NCBI RefSeq assembly: GCF_001314225.1
Contig: NZ_CP012697.1
Coordinates: 3,782,001-3,846,000, forward strand
Direction: 5' to 3'
DNA: 64,000 nucleotides
Source: Microbacterium sp. No. 7
GTDB taxonomy: Bacteria; Actinomycetota; Actinomycetes; Actinomycetales; Microbacteriaceae
Below, in pieces: positions 54,412 through 64,000 of the stretch. The position numbers and the translations under genes are program-made. The notes under the pieces are model-generated. The model saw only the letters and a program-made list of their open reading frames with translations. It did no database searches and had not been told where the DNA came from. Position 1 is the stretch's first letter, and each line of letters opens with the position of its first letter.

Positions 54412-55553
54412 CGTGATTCCTCCAGCAGCGCTCGCCCGACGATGAGCTGCATGATCTCGTTGGTGCCCTCGAGGATCTGGTGGACGCGCAGATCGCGGAC
54501 GACTCGCTCGATGCCGTACTCATGCAGATAGCCGTATCCGCCGTGCAGCTGCAGCGCCGCGTTGGCGACGTCGAACGCCGCGTCCGTGGCGAACCGCTTG
54601 GCGAGGGCGCAGGCGGCGGCCACATCGGACGCCCTGGCGTCCATCTTCTCGGCCGCGCGCTGCAGCAGCGCTCTGGCCGCCTGCAGGTCGGTCTCCATCT
54701 GCGCGAGGCGGAACACGACCGACTGGTTCGCCGCGAGCGGCCCGCCGAACGCCTGACGCTCCCGCACGTAGGTCAGAGTGCGGTTCAGCGCCCATTGCGC
54801 CCCGCCGAGCGAACAGGCGCCCATGTTGACGCGCCCTCCGTTGAGGCCCTTCATCGCGATGCCGAACCCGTCGCCCTCGGCGCCGAGCCGGTACGAGACC
54901 GGCACGCGCACCTCGTCGAGGATCACCTGACGCGTGGGCTGCGCGTTCCAGCCCATCTTCTTCTCGTCGGGGCCGAAGCTCAGGCCTGGGGCGTCGGCGG
55001 GGACAACGATCGCGCTGATGCCCTTGGGCCCCGGCGCGCCCGTGCGCGCCATCACGATGTAGACGGCCGACGTGCCCGCTCCGGAGATGAACTGCTTCGT
55101 GCCTGTGAGGACGTACTCGTCGCCGTCGCGCCGCGCCGACGTCGCGAGCGCCGCGGCGTCCGATCCCGCGCCGGGCTCGGTGAGGCAGTAGCTGCCGAGG
55201 TCCTCCATCGCGCACAGGCCCGGGACCCACCGGGCGCGCTGCTCGTCGTCGCCGAACGTGTCGATCATCCACACGACCATGTTGTGGATCGAGACGTACG
55301 CCGCGATCGCGGTGTCGCCCTTCGCGAGCTCCTCGAAGATCGCGAGGGCGTCCTGCCGCGACAGGCCGGACCCGCCGAACTCCTCGCGCACGTAGATGCC
55401 GCCCAGGCCCAGCTCTCCCGCCTGGCGGAGCGTGTCCACCGGGAAGTGCTTCTCGGCATCCCGCTCCGCGGCGTACGGCGCGAGCGCCGACTCTGCGAAG
55501 TCGCGAACCGCCTCGACGAGCGCCGCGCGCTCCTCCGTCGCCATGGTGTACAT
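54408..55553 (-). CDS. Isobutyryl-CoA dehydrogenase (acyl-CoA dehydrogenase, ACAD8-like)
   Basis: 381 aa from ATG 55553; ATG 55544 is also possible and neither has a clear SD. ACAD signatures: YCLTEPGAGSDAAAL, TGTKQFISGAG, VPVSYRLG, RQAFGGPLAANQSVVFRLA (key QAFG, LAxNQ), ALQLHGGYGYLHEY and the catalytic Glu in HQILEGTNEIMQLI. Order with HIBCH, mmsB and mmsA gives the isobutyryl-CoA assignment. It starts 2 bp after the mmsA stop. Confidence 0.92.
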   Translation of the reverse strand: MYTMATEERAALVEAVRDFAESALAPYAAERDAEKHFPVDTLRQAGELGLGGIYVREEFGGSGLSRQDALAIFEELAKGDTAIAAYVSIHNMVVWMIDTFGDDEQRARWVPGLCAMEDLGSYCLTEPGAGSDAAALATSARRDGDEYVLTGTKQFISGAGTSAVYIVMARTGAPGPKGISAIVVPADAPGLSFGPDEKKMGWNAQPTRQVILDEVRVPVSYRLGAEGDGFGIAMKGLNGGRVNMGACSLGGAQWALNRTLTYVRERQAFGGPLAANQSVVFRLAQMETDLQAARALLQRAAEKMDARASDVAAACALAKRFATDAAFDVANAALQLHGGYGYLHEYGIERVVRDLRVHQILEGTNEIMQLIVGRALLEESR

Positions 55554-55555
55554 CG

Positions 55556-57103
<1,548 letters not shown>

Positions 57104-57217
57104 GTTGGCATCCTTCCCGCGCCGCACGACGCGATCTCGCCCGAGAACCCGGATCGTGCTGCGAGGTGGGCAGAGAACCGTGGCATCCGGGTCGGCATCT
57201 GGTGCCATCATCGCCAT

Positions 57218-57244
57218 GCGATCGGTGGCATCGCCACCGATCGC
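57218..57244. promoter_or_regulatory. 27-bp palindrome in the divergent promoter region, candidate operator
   Basis: GCGATCGGTGGC and GCCACCGATCGC pair perfectly around the three bases ATC. It lies between mmsA (minus) and the SCP2-like gene (plus), 115 and 128 bp from their starts. Size and symmetry suit a TetR- or GntR-type repressor, but no regulator gene is adjacent. Confidence 0.6.
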
Positions 57245-57372
57245 GCAGAAGATCCCCCGGTCGGTGCGCACTCTCACCCCAGCGGGTGACGTCCGGACGG
57301 AGTGTGGGCTCGTAGCGTCGAACACGCTCCAGGTCTCCGCCTGGATGCCGCAACGACGCGGAAGGAGCAAGG

Positions 57373-57786
57373 ATGAGCGCGTTCACAGACACCGACGAGG
57401 TGTATGAGTACATCGGGAAGATCTTCGAAGTGGCGGTCGCAGAGCCCGCCTTCATCGAGGCGACCAAGGACACGGGGCTGATCGTCCTGCTGAAGCAGAC
57501 CAACCCGGATGCCACGATCCTGGTCGACTTTCCGGGACAGCGCGTGCTCTTCGGCGAGGCCGCCGCGGGCGAGCGCTCGTCGGTTCTTCTGCGGATGTCA
57601 TCCGACAACAGCAACCGTTTCTGGCAAGGCAGGCTCAACTTCACGCTCGCCATGGCGCAGGGCAAGGTCAAGCTCGAAGGAAAGCGGACGCTGGCCCTGA
57701 AGCTCCTCCCTCTCACGGCACCGCTGTTCGACACCTACAAGAAGATCCTGCAGGCGGCCGACCGCGACGACCTGATCGTCGGCTGA
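57373..57786 (+). CDS. SCP2 sterol/lipid-binding domain protein
   Basis: 137 aa from ATG 57373, with GGAAGGAG upstream. A single SCP2-like domain: FIEATKDTGLIVLLKQTNPDA, ILVDFPGQRVLFGEA, SSVLLRMSSDNSNRFWQGRLNFTLAMAQGKVKLEG (key: MSSDxxxxFW, LAMAQGKV). Such domains carry acyl-CoA, sterols or other lipids. It opens an operon with an acyl-CoA-dehydrogenase-like flavoprotein and a TRAP transporter; presenting a hydrophobic substrate to that flavoprotein is a reasonable inference. Confidence 0.88.
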   Translation: MSAFTDTDEVYEYIGKIFEVAVAEPAFIEATKDTGLIVLLKQTNPDATILVDFPGQRVLFGEAAAGERSSVLLRMSSDNSNRFWQGRLNFTLAMAQGKVKLEGKRTLALKLLPLTAPLFDTYKKILQAADRDDLIVG

Positions 57787-57834
57787 CGCGCCCGCCTATC
57801 GCCACCATCACCACGAATACGAAGAGGATCACAC

Positions 57835-59076
57835 ATGTTCGACACCGCACACATGACCGAGGCCGAGTTCGAGGCGGTCTTCCAGAAGGCCAGCGAGCTC
57901 TCCGAACTGTTCCGTGAGGTCGGTCCGGCCCATGACACCGACAACACCTTCGCCACCGAGACGATCGAGCCCTTCAAGAAGTCGGGCCTCGGCGCCCTCC
58001 AGATCCCCCGGGAGTACGGCGGCCTCGGCGGAAACCTGCTCCACACCTCCAAGGTGGTGAGCGAGCTCTCCCGCGGCGACTCCGCGATCGCGCTGTCCTA
58101 CAACATGCACTTCATCATGGTGGGCATCGCCGGCAGCCTCATGAGCGACGAGCAGCGCGCGTACTGGTTCCCGCGGGTCGCGAAGGGCGACATCATGTTC
58201 GGCCCGTTCTCCGAGCAGCGTGCCGGCTTCAGCGGTCTCGCCGATATGAAGGCCGTGCCGCAGTCCGACGGCGGCTGGAAGCTGTACGGCAAGAAGGTGT
58301 GGGGCACTCTCTCGGAGGCGTCCGACATCGTGACGACGAACGCGACGATCACGGATGCGCACGGCAACATCCCCGAGGACTTCCAGGAGCGCGTCGAGGC
58401 GGAGTCGTTCTTCATCGCGGACTTCGATGTCGACGAGAACGGGCAGGGCGACGGCGTCCGGATCGAGAAGACGTGGAACGCGCTGGGCATGCACGCGACA
58501 GGGACCCAGACGATCCACTTCGAGGGCTTCTACGTGCCGCCGTCGGGCTTCATCTGCGAGTGGCGCTCCGGCGCGTTCGGCGTGCTCGAGTGGGCGTCGC
58601 TGATGTTCGCCAGCATCTACTACGGCATGCAGCAGCGCATCCTCGAGGAGTCGGTCGAGGTGCTCTCGAAGAAGACTCTCGGCGCCACCTTCGGCGCGAT
58701 CGTCGCGGCGGAGACGAAGGTCGCCAACGTCGGCCACATCATCGACGGCGTCGGCGACTTCGCCTCACGGGTCGAGCTCTCGCGGCGGGTGCTGTACCAG
58801 ACCTGCGCCGACGTCATGAACGGCTATGACGACAACTGGCCTCTCGCGCTGCGCTTCCCCTACATCGGCCTGGCCAAGACCTTCATCTCCGAGAACGTGC
58901 TGCATATGAGCAAGCGCGCCATGAGCCTGGTCGGCGGATCGTCCTTCAAGAAGGGCGCGATCTTCGAGCGGCTCTACCGCGACTCGGCGGCGTCGATGTT
59001 CCAGCCGCTCAACGGGGACCAGAGCCAGACCTACATCGGCGAGTACCTCCTCGCCCCCGAGGACGCAGCCGAATGA
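57835..59076 (+). CDS. Acyl-CoA-dehydrogenase-like flavoprotein
   Basis: 413 aa from ATG 57835, with AAGAGGA upstream. N- and middle domains fit the ACAD superfamily: LGALQIPREYGGLGG, GDSAIALSYNMHF, FGPFSEQRAGFSG, WKLYGKKVWGTLSEASDIV and TWNALGMHATGTQTIHFEG (key LGMxATGTQ). The C-terminal helical domain has ILEESVEVLSKKTLGATFG, SLVGGSSFKKGAIFERLYRDSAAS and FQPLNGDQSQ. The EGTNE catalytic segment is absent. It could therefore be a dehydrogenase with a shifted base or a flavin monooxygenase of the DszC/hydroxylase group. ATGA coupling to the TRAP binding protein suggests its substrate is what the transporter imports. Confidence 0.85.
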   Translation: MFDTAHMTEAEFEAVFQKASELSELFREVGPAHDTDNTFATETIEPFKKSGLGALQIPREYGGLGGNLLHTSKVVSELSRGDSAIALSYNMHFIMVGIAGSLMSDEQRAYWFPRVAKGDIMFGPFSEQRAGFSGLADMKAVPQSDGGWKLYGKKVWGTLSEASDIVTTNATITDAHGNIPEDFQERVEAESFFIADFDVDENGQGDGVRIEKTWNALGMHATGTQTIHFEGFYVPPSGFICEWRSGAFGVLEWASLMFASIYYGMQQRILEESVEVLSKKTLGATFGAIVAAETKVANVGHIIDGVGDFASRVELSRRVLYQTCADVMNGYDDNWPLALRFPYIGLAKTFISENVLHMSKRAMSLVGGSSFKKGAIFERLYRDSAASMFQPLNGDQSQTYIGEYLLAPEDAAE

Positions 59077-60329
59077 GCGTCCGCAGACGAGGATGGGCCA
59101 CGCTCACGGTCGGCGTGAGTCTCGCGCTCGCGCTGACCGCGTGCACTGCGGGCACGGACGCACCCGTGGAAGACCCGGCGTCCGAGACCGACGATGCGTT
59201 CGCCGATCTCGACCCGATCACGATCACGTACGCCGACCAGGGGAGCGAGACCGCCTCGAACGGCGTTGCGTTCCTCGCGTTCGCCGACGAGGTCACCCGC
59301 AAGACGGGCGGCAAGGTCACGTTCGAGTACTTCTGGAGCGCGTCGCTCGCGACGGGCCCGGAGCTGCTACCCGCGGCGTCGTCGGGACTGGCCGACATGG
59401 TGCCGACGCCCTACGTGTACCAGCCGCAGGAGCTGCCGAACGCGAACTGGACCGCCGACCTGCTGTCACTGCCCGAGAAGTCGCTGCCGTTCAACCAGGT
59501 CGTCACGAACATCGCGATCAACGACCTGCTGATCACGAACGACGTGTTCGTCGACGAGTACGCGGCGCAGGGCCTGAAGCCGCTCGCGGCGAACGCCATG
59601 ACGCCGTACCACATCCTGTGCCGTGAGCCCGTCGACACCCTCGCCGACGCCGCCGGCAAGCGCATCCGAGCGGCCGGCGCCACGTGGGTCGCCGAGGCGG
59701 AGGCGATCGGGATGGTCCCGACCTCGCTGCCGACGACCGAGATGTACGAGGGTCTGCAGCGCGGCGTCATCGATTGCGTGAGCATCAACCTCACCGGCCT
59801 GCTCGACTGGGGCCTGTTCGAGGTCGCGCACCACCTCGTGACCGCGCCGATGTCGGGCAGCTCGATCCCGCTGCTGATCAACCTGGACACGTGGGACTCG
59901 CTGCCGCCCGCCGTGCAGGAGGTGTTCGAGGAGGCGGCCGCGACGTGGCTGCGCGAGAACATCAAGACGAGCCTCGCCCAGTACGCCGACGCGTTCGGCG
60001 CGGGCGGCCAGGGAGCGGTCGGCACCGATCTCGTGCTGCACGCCGCGCCGGAGATCCGCAAGGCACTCGCGGCGCACCAGGCGGCCGCGAGGGACGCTCT
60101 GCCCGGCTCCGCACCGTCGTCGATCGCGGACCCCGCGGCCGTCATCAGGCAGTTCGAGGATGCCGTCGCCCGCTGGGAGGCCAAGCTGGCCGACGAGGCC
60201 GGCATCGAGCCGATCGACCCCGACCTCGGCTCCGACGCCTACAAGACGGCGCTCGCCGAGGCGGCGGCGGATCCGAAGCTGGCCACATTCCTGGACGAGG
60301 CCGCGGCATACGGCTTCACGGCCAGATGA
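59073..60329 (+). CDS. dctP: TRAP transporter substrate-binding lipoprotein (DctP family)
   Basis: 418 aa from ATG 59073, overlapping the previous stop (ATGA). The lipoprotein signal ends LALTAC (Cys 24), as expected in a Gram-positive. The mature protein shows the DctP pattern: TITYADQGSETA, FADEVTRKTGGKVTFEYF, ATGPELLPAASSGLADMV, GKRIRAAGATWVAEAEAIG (with the conserved Arg for carboxylate binding) and TTEMYEGLQRGVIDCV. The ligand is expected to be a carboxylate, unspecified. Forms a tripartite transporter with the next two genes. Confidence 0.93.
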   Translation: MSVRRRGWATLTVGVSLALALTACTAGTDAPVEDPASETDDAFADLDPITITYADQGSETASNGVAFLAFADEVTRKTGGKVTFEYFWSASLATGPELLPAASSGLADMVPTPYVYQPQELPNANWTADLLSLPEKSLPFNQVVTNIAINDLLITNDVFVDEYAAQGLKPLAANAMTPYHILCREPVDTLADAAGKRIRAAGATWVAEAEAIGMVPTSLPTTEMYEGLQRGVIDCVSINLTGLLDWGLFEVAHHLVTAPMSGSSIPLLINLDTWDSLPPAVQEVFEEAAATWLRENIKTSLAQYADAFGAGGQGAVGTDLVLHAAPEIRKALAAHQAAARDALPGSAPSSIADPAAVIRQFEDAVARWEAKLADEAGIEPIDPDLGSDAYKTALAEAAADPKLATFLDEAAAYGFTAR

Positions 60330-60883
60330 GAACCCTCCGCACAGCCGCAGCGACCGGCATCGAGCGCACCTCCGAGGCGCTCGGTGTCGTCGCCGCGGCG
60401 GCGCTCGGCATCCTGATGCTGCACGTCGTCGTCGACGTGATCGGTCGCGCGCTGTGGGGCAGGCCGCTGCCGGCGACGCTCGAGATCGCACAGTACTGGT
60501 GGATGCCGCTGCTCGTCTTCCTCGCGATGGCGGGCACGCAGCGACGCGACGAGAACATCCGCGTCACGCTCCTGATCGAGGGGCTCCCGCCCCGCGCACG
60601 CCGCGTCGCCGATGTCGTGGGGCTCGCGCTCCTCGCGCTCGTCACGGCCCTGCTCCTGGCGGCGCAGACGTCCGACGCCCTGCACGCGGCGGCGATCGGC
60701 GAGGCGTCGCTCGGCTCGTCGGTTCCCGTGCCGATCTGGCCTGTCAAGCTCCTCGTCCTGCTCGGCCTCGCCGCGCTCCTGGCGCAGACGGTGCTGGGCA
60801 TCGTCCGCGCGCTCGCGCGCACCGACGACATCGTGCGCGCCGACGACATCGAGCATCTCCTCGCCGACGGAGATCCGTCGTGA
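60326..60883 (+). CDS. dctQ: TRAP transporter small membrane subunit (DctQ family)
   Basis: 185 aa from ATG 60326 (ATGA overlap). Four hydrophobic helices; the conserved DctQ segments are VVDVIGRALWGRPLPATLEIAQYWW (key: GR, P.T.E) and MPLLVFLAMAGTQRRDENIRVTLL (key FLAMAGTQRRDENIRV). An acidic tail (DDIVRADDIEHLLADGDPS) ends the protein. It bridges the binding protein and the large permease. Confidence 0.92.
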   Translation: MRTLRTAAATGIERTSEALGVVAAAALGILMLHVVVDVIGRALWGRPLPATLEIAQYWWMPLLVFLAMAGTQRRDENIRVTLLIEGLPPRARRVADVVGLALLALVTALLLAAQTSDALHAAAIGEASLGSSVPVPIWPVKLLVLLGLAALLAQTVLGIVRALARTDDIVRADDIEHLLADGDPS

Positions 60884-62340
60884 GCGCCGTGACCGGCGCG
60901 GCACGGCGCGGCACGGGGACGGGCTGGGGCATCGCTCTCGGGCTGAGCGTCGTGACGGCCGCTCTGCTCCTGTTCGCCCCCCTGCCCCGAGAGGTGCAGG
61001 GTGTCGCCGTGATCGTGCTGACGATCGCCCTGATCCTGTCGGGCACGCACGTCGCGGTCGCGATGATGCTCGCCTCGCTCATCGGCCTGATCGCACTGGG
61101 GGGCACGCGGATGGCCTGGCTCACGCTCGAGGATGCCGTCTTCGCCCCCGTGGCGAGCTGGCAGCTCAGCGTCATCCCGCTGTTCGTGCTCATGGGCGTC
61201 GCGATGTGGCGCTCCGGGGTGAGCGGAAAGGCCTTCGAGGCCGCGCGGCAGTGGTTCGGGCACGTGCCCGGCGGGCTCGCCAGCGGCACCGGCGTCGCGG
61301 GGGCCGGTCTCGCGGCGGCCAGCGGGAGCACGGTCGGCATCTCGTACGCGCTCGGACGCGTCGCGATCCCGGAGATGCTGCGCTCGGGCTACGCCCCGTC
61401 GCTCGCGACGGGCATCGTCGCGATGGCGGGCGTGCTCGGCCAGATCATCCCGCCGAGCACGATGCTCGTCATCTACGCCGGCGTCGCCCAGACGCCCGTC
61501 GGGCCGCAGCTGATCGCGGGTGTCGTTCCCGGCCTCGTGCTCACGGCCGCGTTCGCGCTGCTCATCACCGTGCGCGCCATCGTGACGCCCGGCATCGCGC
61601 CGCGCGCCGAGCTGGCCGGCGTCACGTTGGGCACGAGGTTCCGCTCCCTCGGCGGCGTCGTGCCGCTCGTCGCGGTGATCGGCATCGTGATCGGCGGCAT
61701 CGCGCTGGGCGTGTTCACGCCGACCGAGGCCGGGGCGTTCGGCGCCCTCGCGTCGATCGTCGTCGGGTGCTTCTTCTCGGGGGCGGAAAATCGCCGTCCC
61801 GGCGCGATCGCGCGTTTCCTCCTCGACACCTTCCGCACGACCGCCTACTCGGTCGCGGCGGTGTTCCTGCTGCTGATCGCGGTGACCGCGCTCACGCGCG
61901 TCATGACGCTCAGCCGGGTCGCCAACATGCTCGCGACGTTCGTGACCGACCTGGGCCTGACGCCGGTGGCCTTCCTGCTCGCGCTCATCCCGCTGTACCT
62001 CGTGCTCGGGATGTTCCTCGACACGCTCGCGATCATCCTGATCACGACGCCGGTGTTCCTGCCGATCGTGTTGGCACTGGGCATCGACCCGGTGTGGTTC
62101 GGGGTCTTCCTCATCGTCGTCGCGGAACTCGCGATGGTCACCCCGCCCGTGGGACTGCTGTCGTTCATCATCCACCGGCTCGCCCAGGATCCCGCCGTGA
62201 ACCTCGGCCGGACCGTCACACTGACGGCGGTTTTCGGCGGCGCGCTGTGGTTCGTGGGTGTGACGGTGATCGTGCTCGTCGTCATGATCCTGGTGCCCCA
62301 GCTCGTCCTGTGGCTGCCACAGCTCGCCGCGGCCGGCTGA
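60880..62340 (+). CDS. dctM: TRAP transporter large permease (DctM family)
   Basis: 486 aa from GTG 60880 (GTGA overlap). About twelve helices with DctM motifs: SVIPLFVLMGVAMWRSGVSGKAF, GGLASGTGVAGAGLAAASGSTVG, IVAMAGVLGQIIPPSTMLVIYA, TPTEAGAFGALASI, LGMFLDTLAIILITTPVFLPI and MVTPPVGLLSF (keys: ASGST, IPPS, PTEAGA, ITTP, TPPVG). It carries solute with sodium or proton coupling. Slightly longer than the average DctM owing to N-terminal extension. Confidence 0.94.
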   Translation: MSAVTGAARRGTGTGWGIALGLSVVTAALLLFAPLPREVQGVAVIVLTIALILSGTHVAVAMMLASLIGLIALGGTRMAWLTLEDAVFAPVASWQLSVIPLFVLMGVAMWRSGVSGKAFEAARQWFGHVPGGLASGTGVAGAGLAAASGSTVGISYALGRVAIPEMLRSGYAPSLATGIVAMAGVLGQIIPPSTMLVIYAGVAQTPVGPQLIAGVVPGLVLTAAFALLITVRAIVTPGIAPRAELAGVTLGTRFRSLGGVVPLVAVIGIVIGGIALGVFTPTEAGAFGALASIVVGCFFSGAENRRPGAIARFLLDTFRTTAYSVAAVFLLLIAVTALTRVMTLSRVANMLATFVTDLGLTPVAFLLALIPLYLVLGMFLDTLAIILITTPVFLPIVLALGIDPVWFGVFLIVVAELAMVTPPVGLLSFIIHRLAQDPAVNLGRTVTLTAVFGGALWFVGVTVIVLVVMILVPQLVLWLPQLAAAG

Positions 62341-62449
62341 AAGATCGCCGAGAGCCGCGGGAACGCCTCCTCGCCCTCGGGCGCCCGCGGCGCGGCGCCG
62401 ATCGACACTCGGACGAACGTCGTCCGAGCAGTGACCCCAAGGAGAGACA

Positions 62450-63568
62450 ATGTCGCGATTCTCATCGGGCGCTGATGGGCTCAGCGTCTCCGCCCCCGCC
62501 GGTCGCCTTCGCATGCCAGGTCGCGGCTCGATGGCCGCGGGGAAGGGGCCGACACGCGTGCGCTTCGACCTCGCCGACTGGCAGACGCCCCTGGCTTCGA
62601 TAGAGCAGCGTGCCGCGACGGCGGAACGGCTGGGTTACGAAGGGATCCAGGTCTCCGAGCTACGTCACGACCCGTTCATCGAGTCTGCCCTCGCCGCCCG
62701 CGCGACAGGATCGCTGCGTGTCACGACATCGGTCGCGGTCGCCTTCGCACGCAATCCGATGACCGTGGCCACGTCGGCGAACGACCTTCAGCTGCTCTCA
62801 CGCGGCAGGTTCGTGCTGGGGCTGGGCTCTCAGGTGCGCGCACACATCGAGCGCCGCTTCTCGATGCCGTGGACCGCTCCGGCGCCGCGGATGGAGGAGT
62901 TCGTTCGGGCGGTACGGGCGATCTGGCACTCGTGGGAGACAGGAATGCCGCTCCGGTTCACCGGCGAGCACTACCGCCACACCCTGATGACGCCTTTCTT
63001 CGATCCGGGCCCGAACCCCTTCGGCGCTCCGCCGATCTGGATCGCGGGCGTAGGCAGCGGCATGACGCGTGCCGCCGGGCGCGTCGCCGACGGGTTCCTC
63101 GCGCACTCGTTCACGACGCCCCGCTACCTGGAGACGATCACAGCCGACGCCCTCATGCAAGGACGCAGAGACGCCGGCGACGACACACCGATCGATGTCT
63201 GTGTCCAGCCCTTCGTGGCGATCGTGGACGACGACGAGCGCCGCGCGGCGGAGCTCGCCATCAGGCGCCAGATCGCGTTCTATGCGTCGACGCCGGCCTA
63301 CCGCGGCGTCCTCGAGCTCCACGGCTGGGATGGGATCGCAAGAAGCCTCACGGCGGCCTCGCTGCGCAAGGAATGGGACGCAATGGCATCGTTCATCTCC
63401 GACGAGATGGTCGATGCCTTCGCCGTCGTCGGGCCACCCGCGCACGTAGCGAGCGAGCTCGTACGACGATATTCGCCCATAGCGACGACGATCTCCTTCA
63501 ACACGCCCCATCCGATCTCCGATGACGGCTGGGCAGATCTGCGGGCGCACCTGGACCGGACCCCGTAG
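62450..63568 (+). CDS. LLM-class (luciferase-like, probably F420-dependent) oxidoreductase
   Basis: 372 aa from ATG 62450, with AAGGAGAGACA right before it, an excellent SD that supports this start although the first 35 residues are Ser/Gly/Pro-rich and outside the fold. The barrel has TAERLGYEGIQVSEL, VTTSVAVAFARNPMTVATSANDLQLLSRGRFVLGLGSQV (key: ARNPM, GRFVLGLG), GEHYRHTLMTPFF and PPIWIAGVGSGM. These mark the F420-type subgroup of the MSMEG_2256-like kind, though FMN use cannot be excluded. Follows the TRAP operon by 109 bp. Confidence 0.9.
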   Translation: MSRFSSGADGLSVSAPAGRLRMPGRGSMAAGKGPTRVRFDLADWQTPLASIEQRAATAERLGYEGIQVSELRHDPFIESALAARATGSLRVTTSVAVAFARNPMTVATSANDLQLLSRGRFVLGLGSQVRAHIERRFSMPWTAPAPRMEEFVRAVRAIWHSWETGMPLRFTGEHYRHTLMTPFFDPGPNPFGAPPIWIAGVGSGMTRAAGRVADGFLAHSFTTPRYLETITADALMQGRRDAGDDTPIDVCVQPFVAIVDDDERRAAELAIRRQIAFYASTPAYRGVLELHGWDGIARSLTAASLRKEWDAMASFISDEMVDAFAVVGPPAHVASELVRRYSPIATTISFNTPHPISDDGWADLRAHLDRTP

Positions 63569-63720
63569 CCACACGCGGTGCCGGCCCGTGTGCCGGCCGG
63601 CAGCGATATCCCCGTCGCGATGATTCCCTCCCTCGGAGTGATGTGACGGTGCGCGCTGTTCGTCGCCTGGGGCGCCGAGTCGTCACCTCTTGCGTCTTCG
63701 AGGTCATCCGGGGCCCGTCG

Positions 63721-64000
63721 CTATACCCGGGTGAGCACGCGCTCCGCGGCCTCCAGGACGTCCGCCCTCGTCCACAGCTCCGCCATACGGGCCGGCTCTC
63801 CCTCGACTGAGCGGATGCGTTCGAGGGCGGGAGCCCGCAGCGACGCCTTCACGACCGCGAACGTGCTCGGGACGCCCGCCGCCAGCTCGGCTGCCCGCTC
63901 GAACGCGAGCCGCGACAGCTCGTCGGGCGTGCTTACCTCGTCGACGAGCCCCTGGGCCAGGGCCGCGTCCGGCGCATACCCCTCGGCGGAGTACACGACG
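63721..64000 (-). CDS. Enoyl-CoA hydratase/isomerase family protein, C-terminal part only
   Basis: The frame is open to the right edge; the 5' part lies outside the window. The visible about 92 residues match crotonase C-termini: YSAEGYAPDAALAQGLVDEV, then STPDELSRLAFERAAELA (the standard A.GLV.EV..P.EL.. pattern) and a final helix with ARMAELWTRADVLEAA. Active-site residues are not visible, so the reaction cannot be assigned. Confidence 0.85.
   Translation of the reverse strand, partial: VVYSAEGYAPDAALAQGLVDEVSTPDELSRLAFERAAELAAGVPSTFAVVKASLRAPALERIRSVEGEPARMAELWTRADVLEAAERVLTRV

Noticed and set aside
63498..63707. 69-codon minus-strand frame between the LLM gene and the crotonase fragment
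   Set aside because: Arg/Ser-rich, no SD and no recognisable domain; treated as non-coding.

Overview
The window looks like chromosomal DNA of a high-GC actinobacterium of the Microbacteriaceae type, probably Microbacterium or a close relative. This is inferred from very strong GC3 bias, GTG starts, DtxR/IdeR-type iron boxes, a DUF222/13E12-family HNH gene, F420-type oxidoreductase and actinobacterial surface-protein architectures. No tRNA, rRNA, CRISPR array, transposase or integrase was seen.

Region 1 (1-1.5 kb): the truncated end of a DUF222/HNH endonuclease gene with an SOS-like operator. Region 2 (1.7-34.5 kb) lies entirely on the minus strand. It appears to be one iron-responsive surface and uptake island of four transcription units, each with a DtxR/IdeR-like iron box just upstream. 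Reading leftwards: (i) box at 34519, then FecB/HmuT-like lipoprotein, a 1357-aa surface protein, a small surface protein, two FecCD permeases and an ABC ATPase, nearly all with ATGA/GTGA overlaps; (ii) box at 25037, then two large paralogous surface proteins (one ending in an LAATG sortase-E-like motif) with a Tat-signal protein between them and a small membrane-anchored protein after them; (iii) box at 16714, then a YVTN-propeller/WxL-like protein, a second WxL-like protein, a DUF916 (WxL-interacting) protein and a small membrane partner; (iv) box at 10815, then a family 2 glycosyltransferase, a rare triple-GT2 fusion, another GT2 and a large polytopic membrane protein. No HtaA-type haem-binding domain was recognised. 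Two recurrent modules, a GxGW...LTG module and a VPGA..GDW...GW module, are shared among the surface proteins. This island is the best candidate for an undescribed system: WxL-type and modular surface proteins, plus glycan synthesis, coupled to an iron-complex importer.

Two clusters of a ~110-bp nested palindromic repeat (5.3-6.0 kb and 35.26-35.78 kb) sit inside and just beyond the right-hand end of this island.

Region 3 (34.7-44.4 kb): a left-handed beta-helix protein, a LysR effector domain without HTH, then an acyl-CoA catabolic operon (alpha-methylacyl-CoA racemase, acyl-CoA synthetase, two SDRs, a probable heteromeric acyl-CoA dehydrogenase pair, crotonase). Region 4 (44.4-51.5 kb): amidotransferase, glycogen debranching enzyme GlgX, HAD hydrolase, an SDR/crotonase pair and three small conserved proteins. 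Region 5 (51.6-57.1 kb): a compact valine/isobutyrate degradation operon (mmsA, isobutyryl-CoA dehydrogenase, 3-hydroxyisobutyryl-CoA hydrolase, mmsB, enoyl-CoA hydratase). Divergent from it (57.4-62.3 kb) is an SCP2-like protein, an acyl-CoA-dehydrogenase-like flavoprotein and a DctPQM TRAP transporter, followed by an LLM-type oxidoreductase and a crotonase fragment cut by the window edge.
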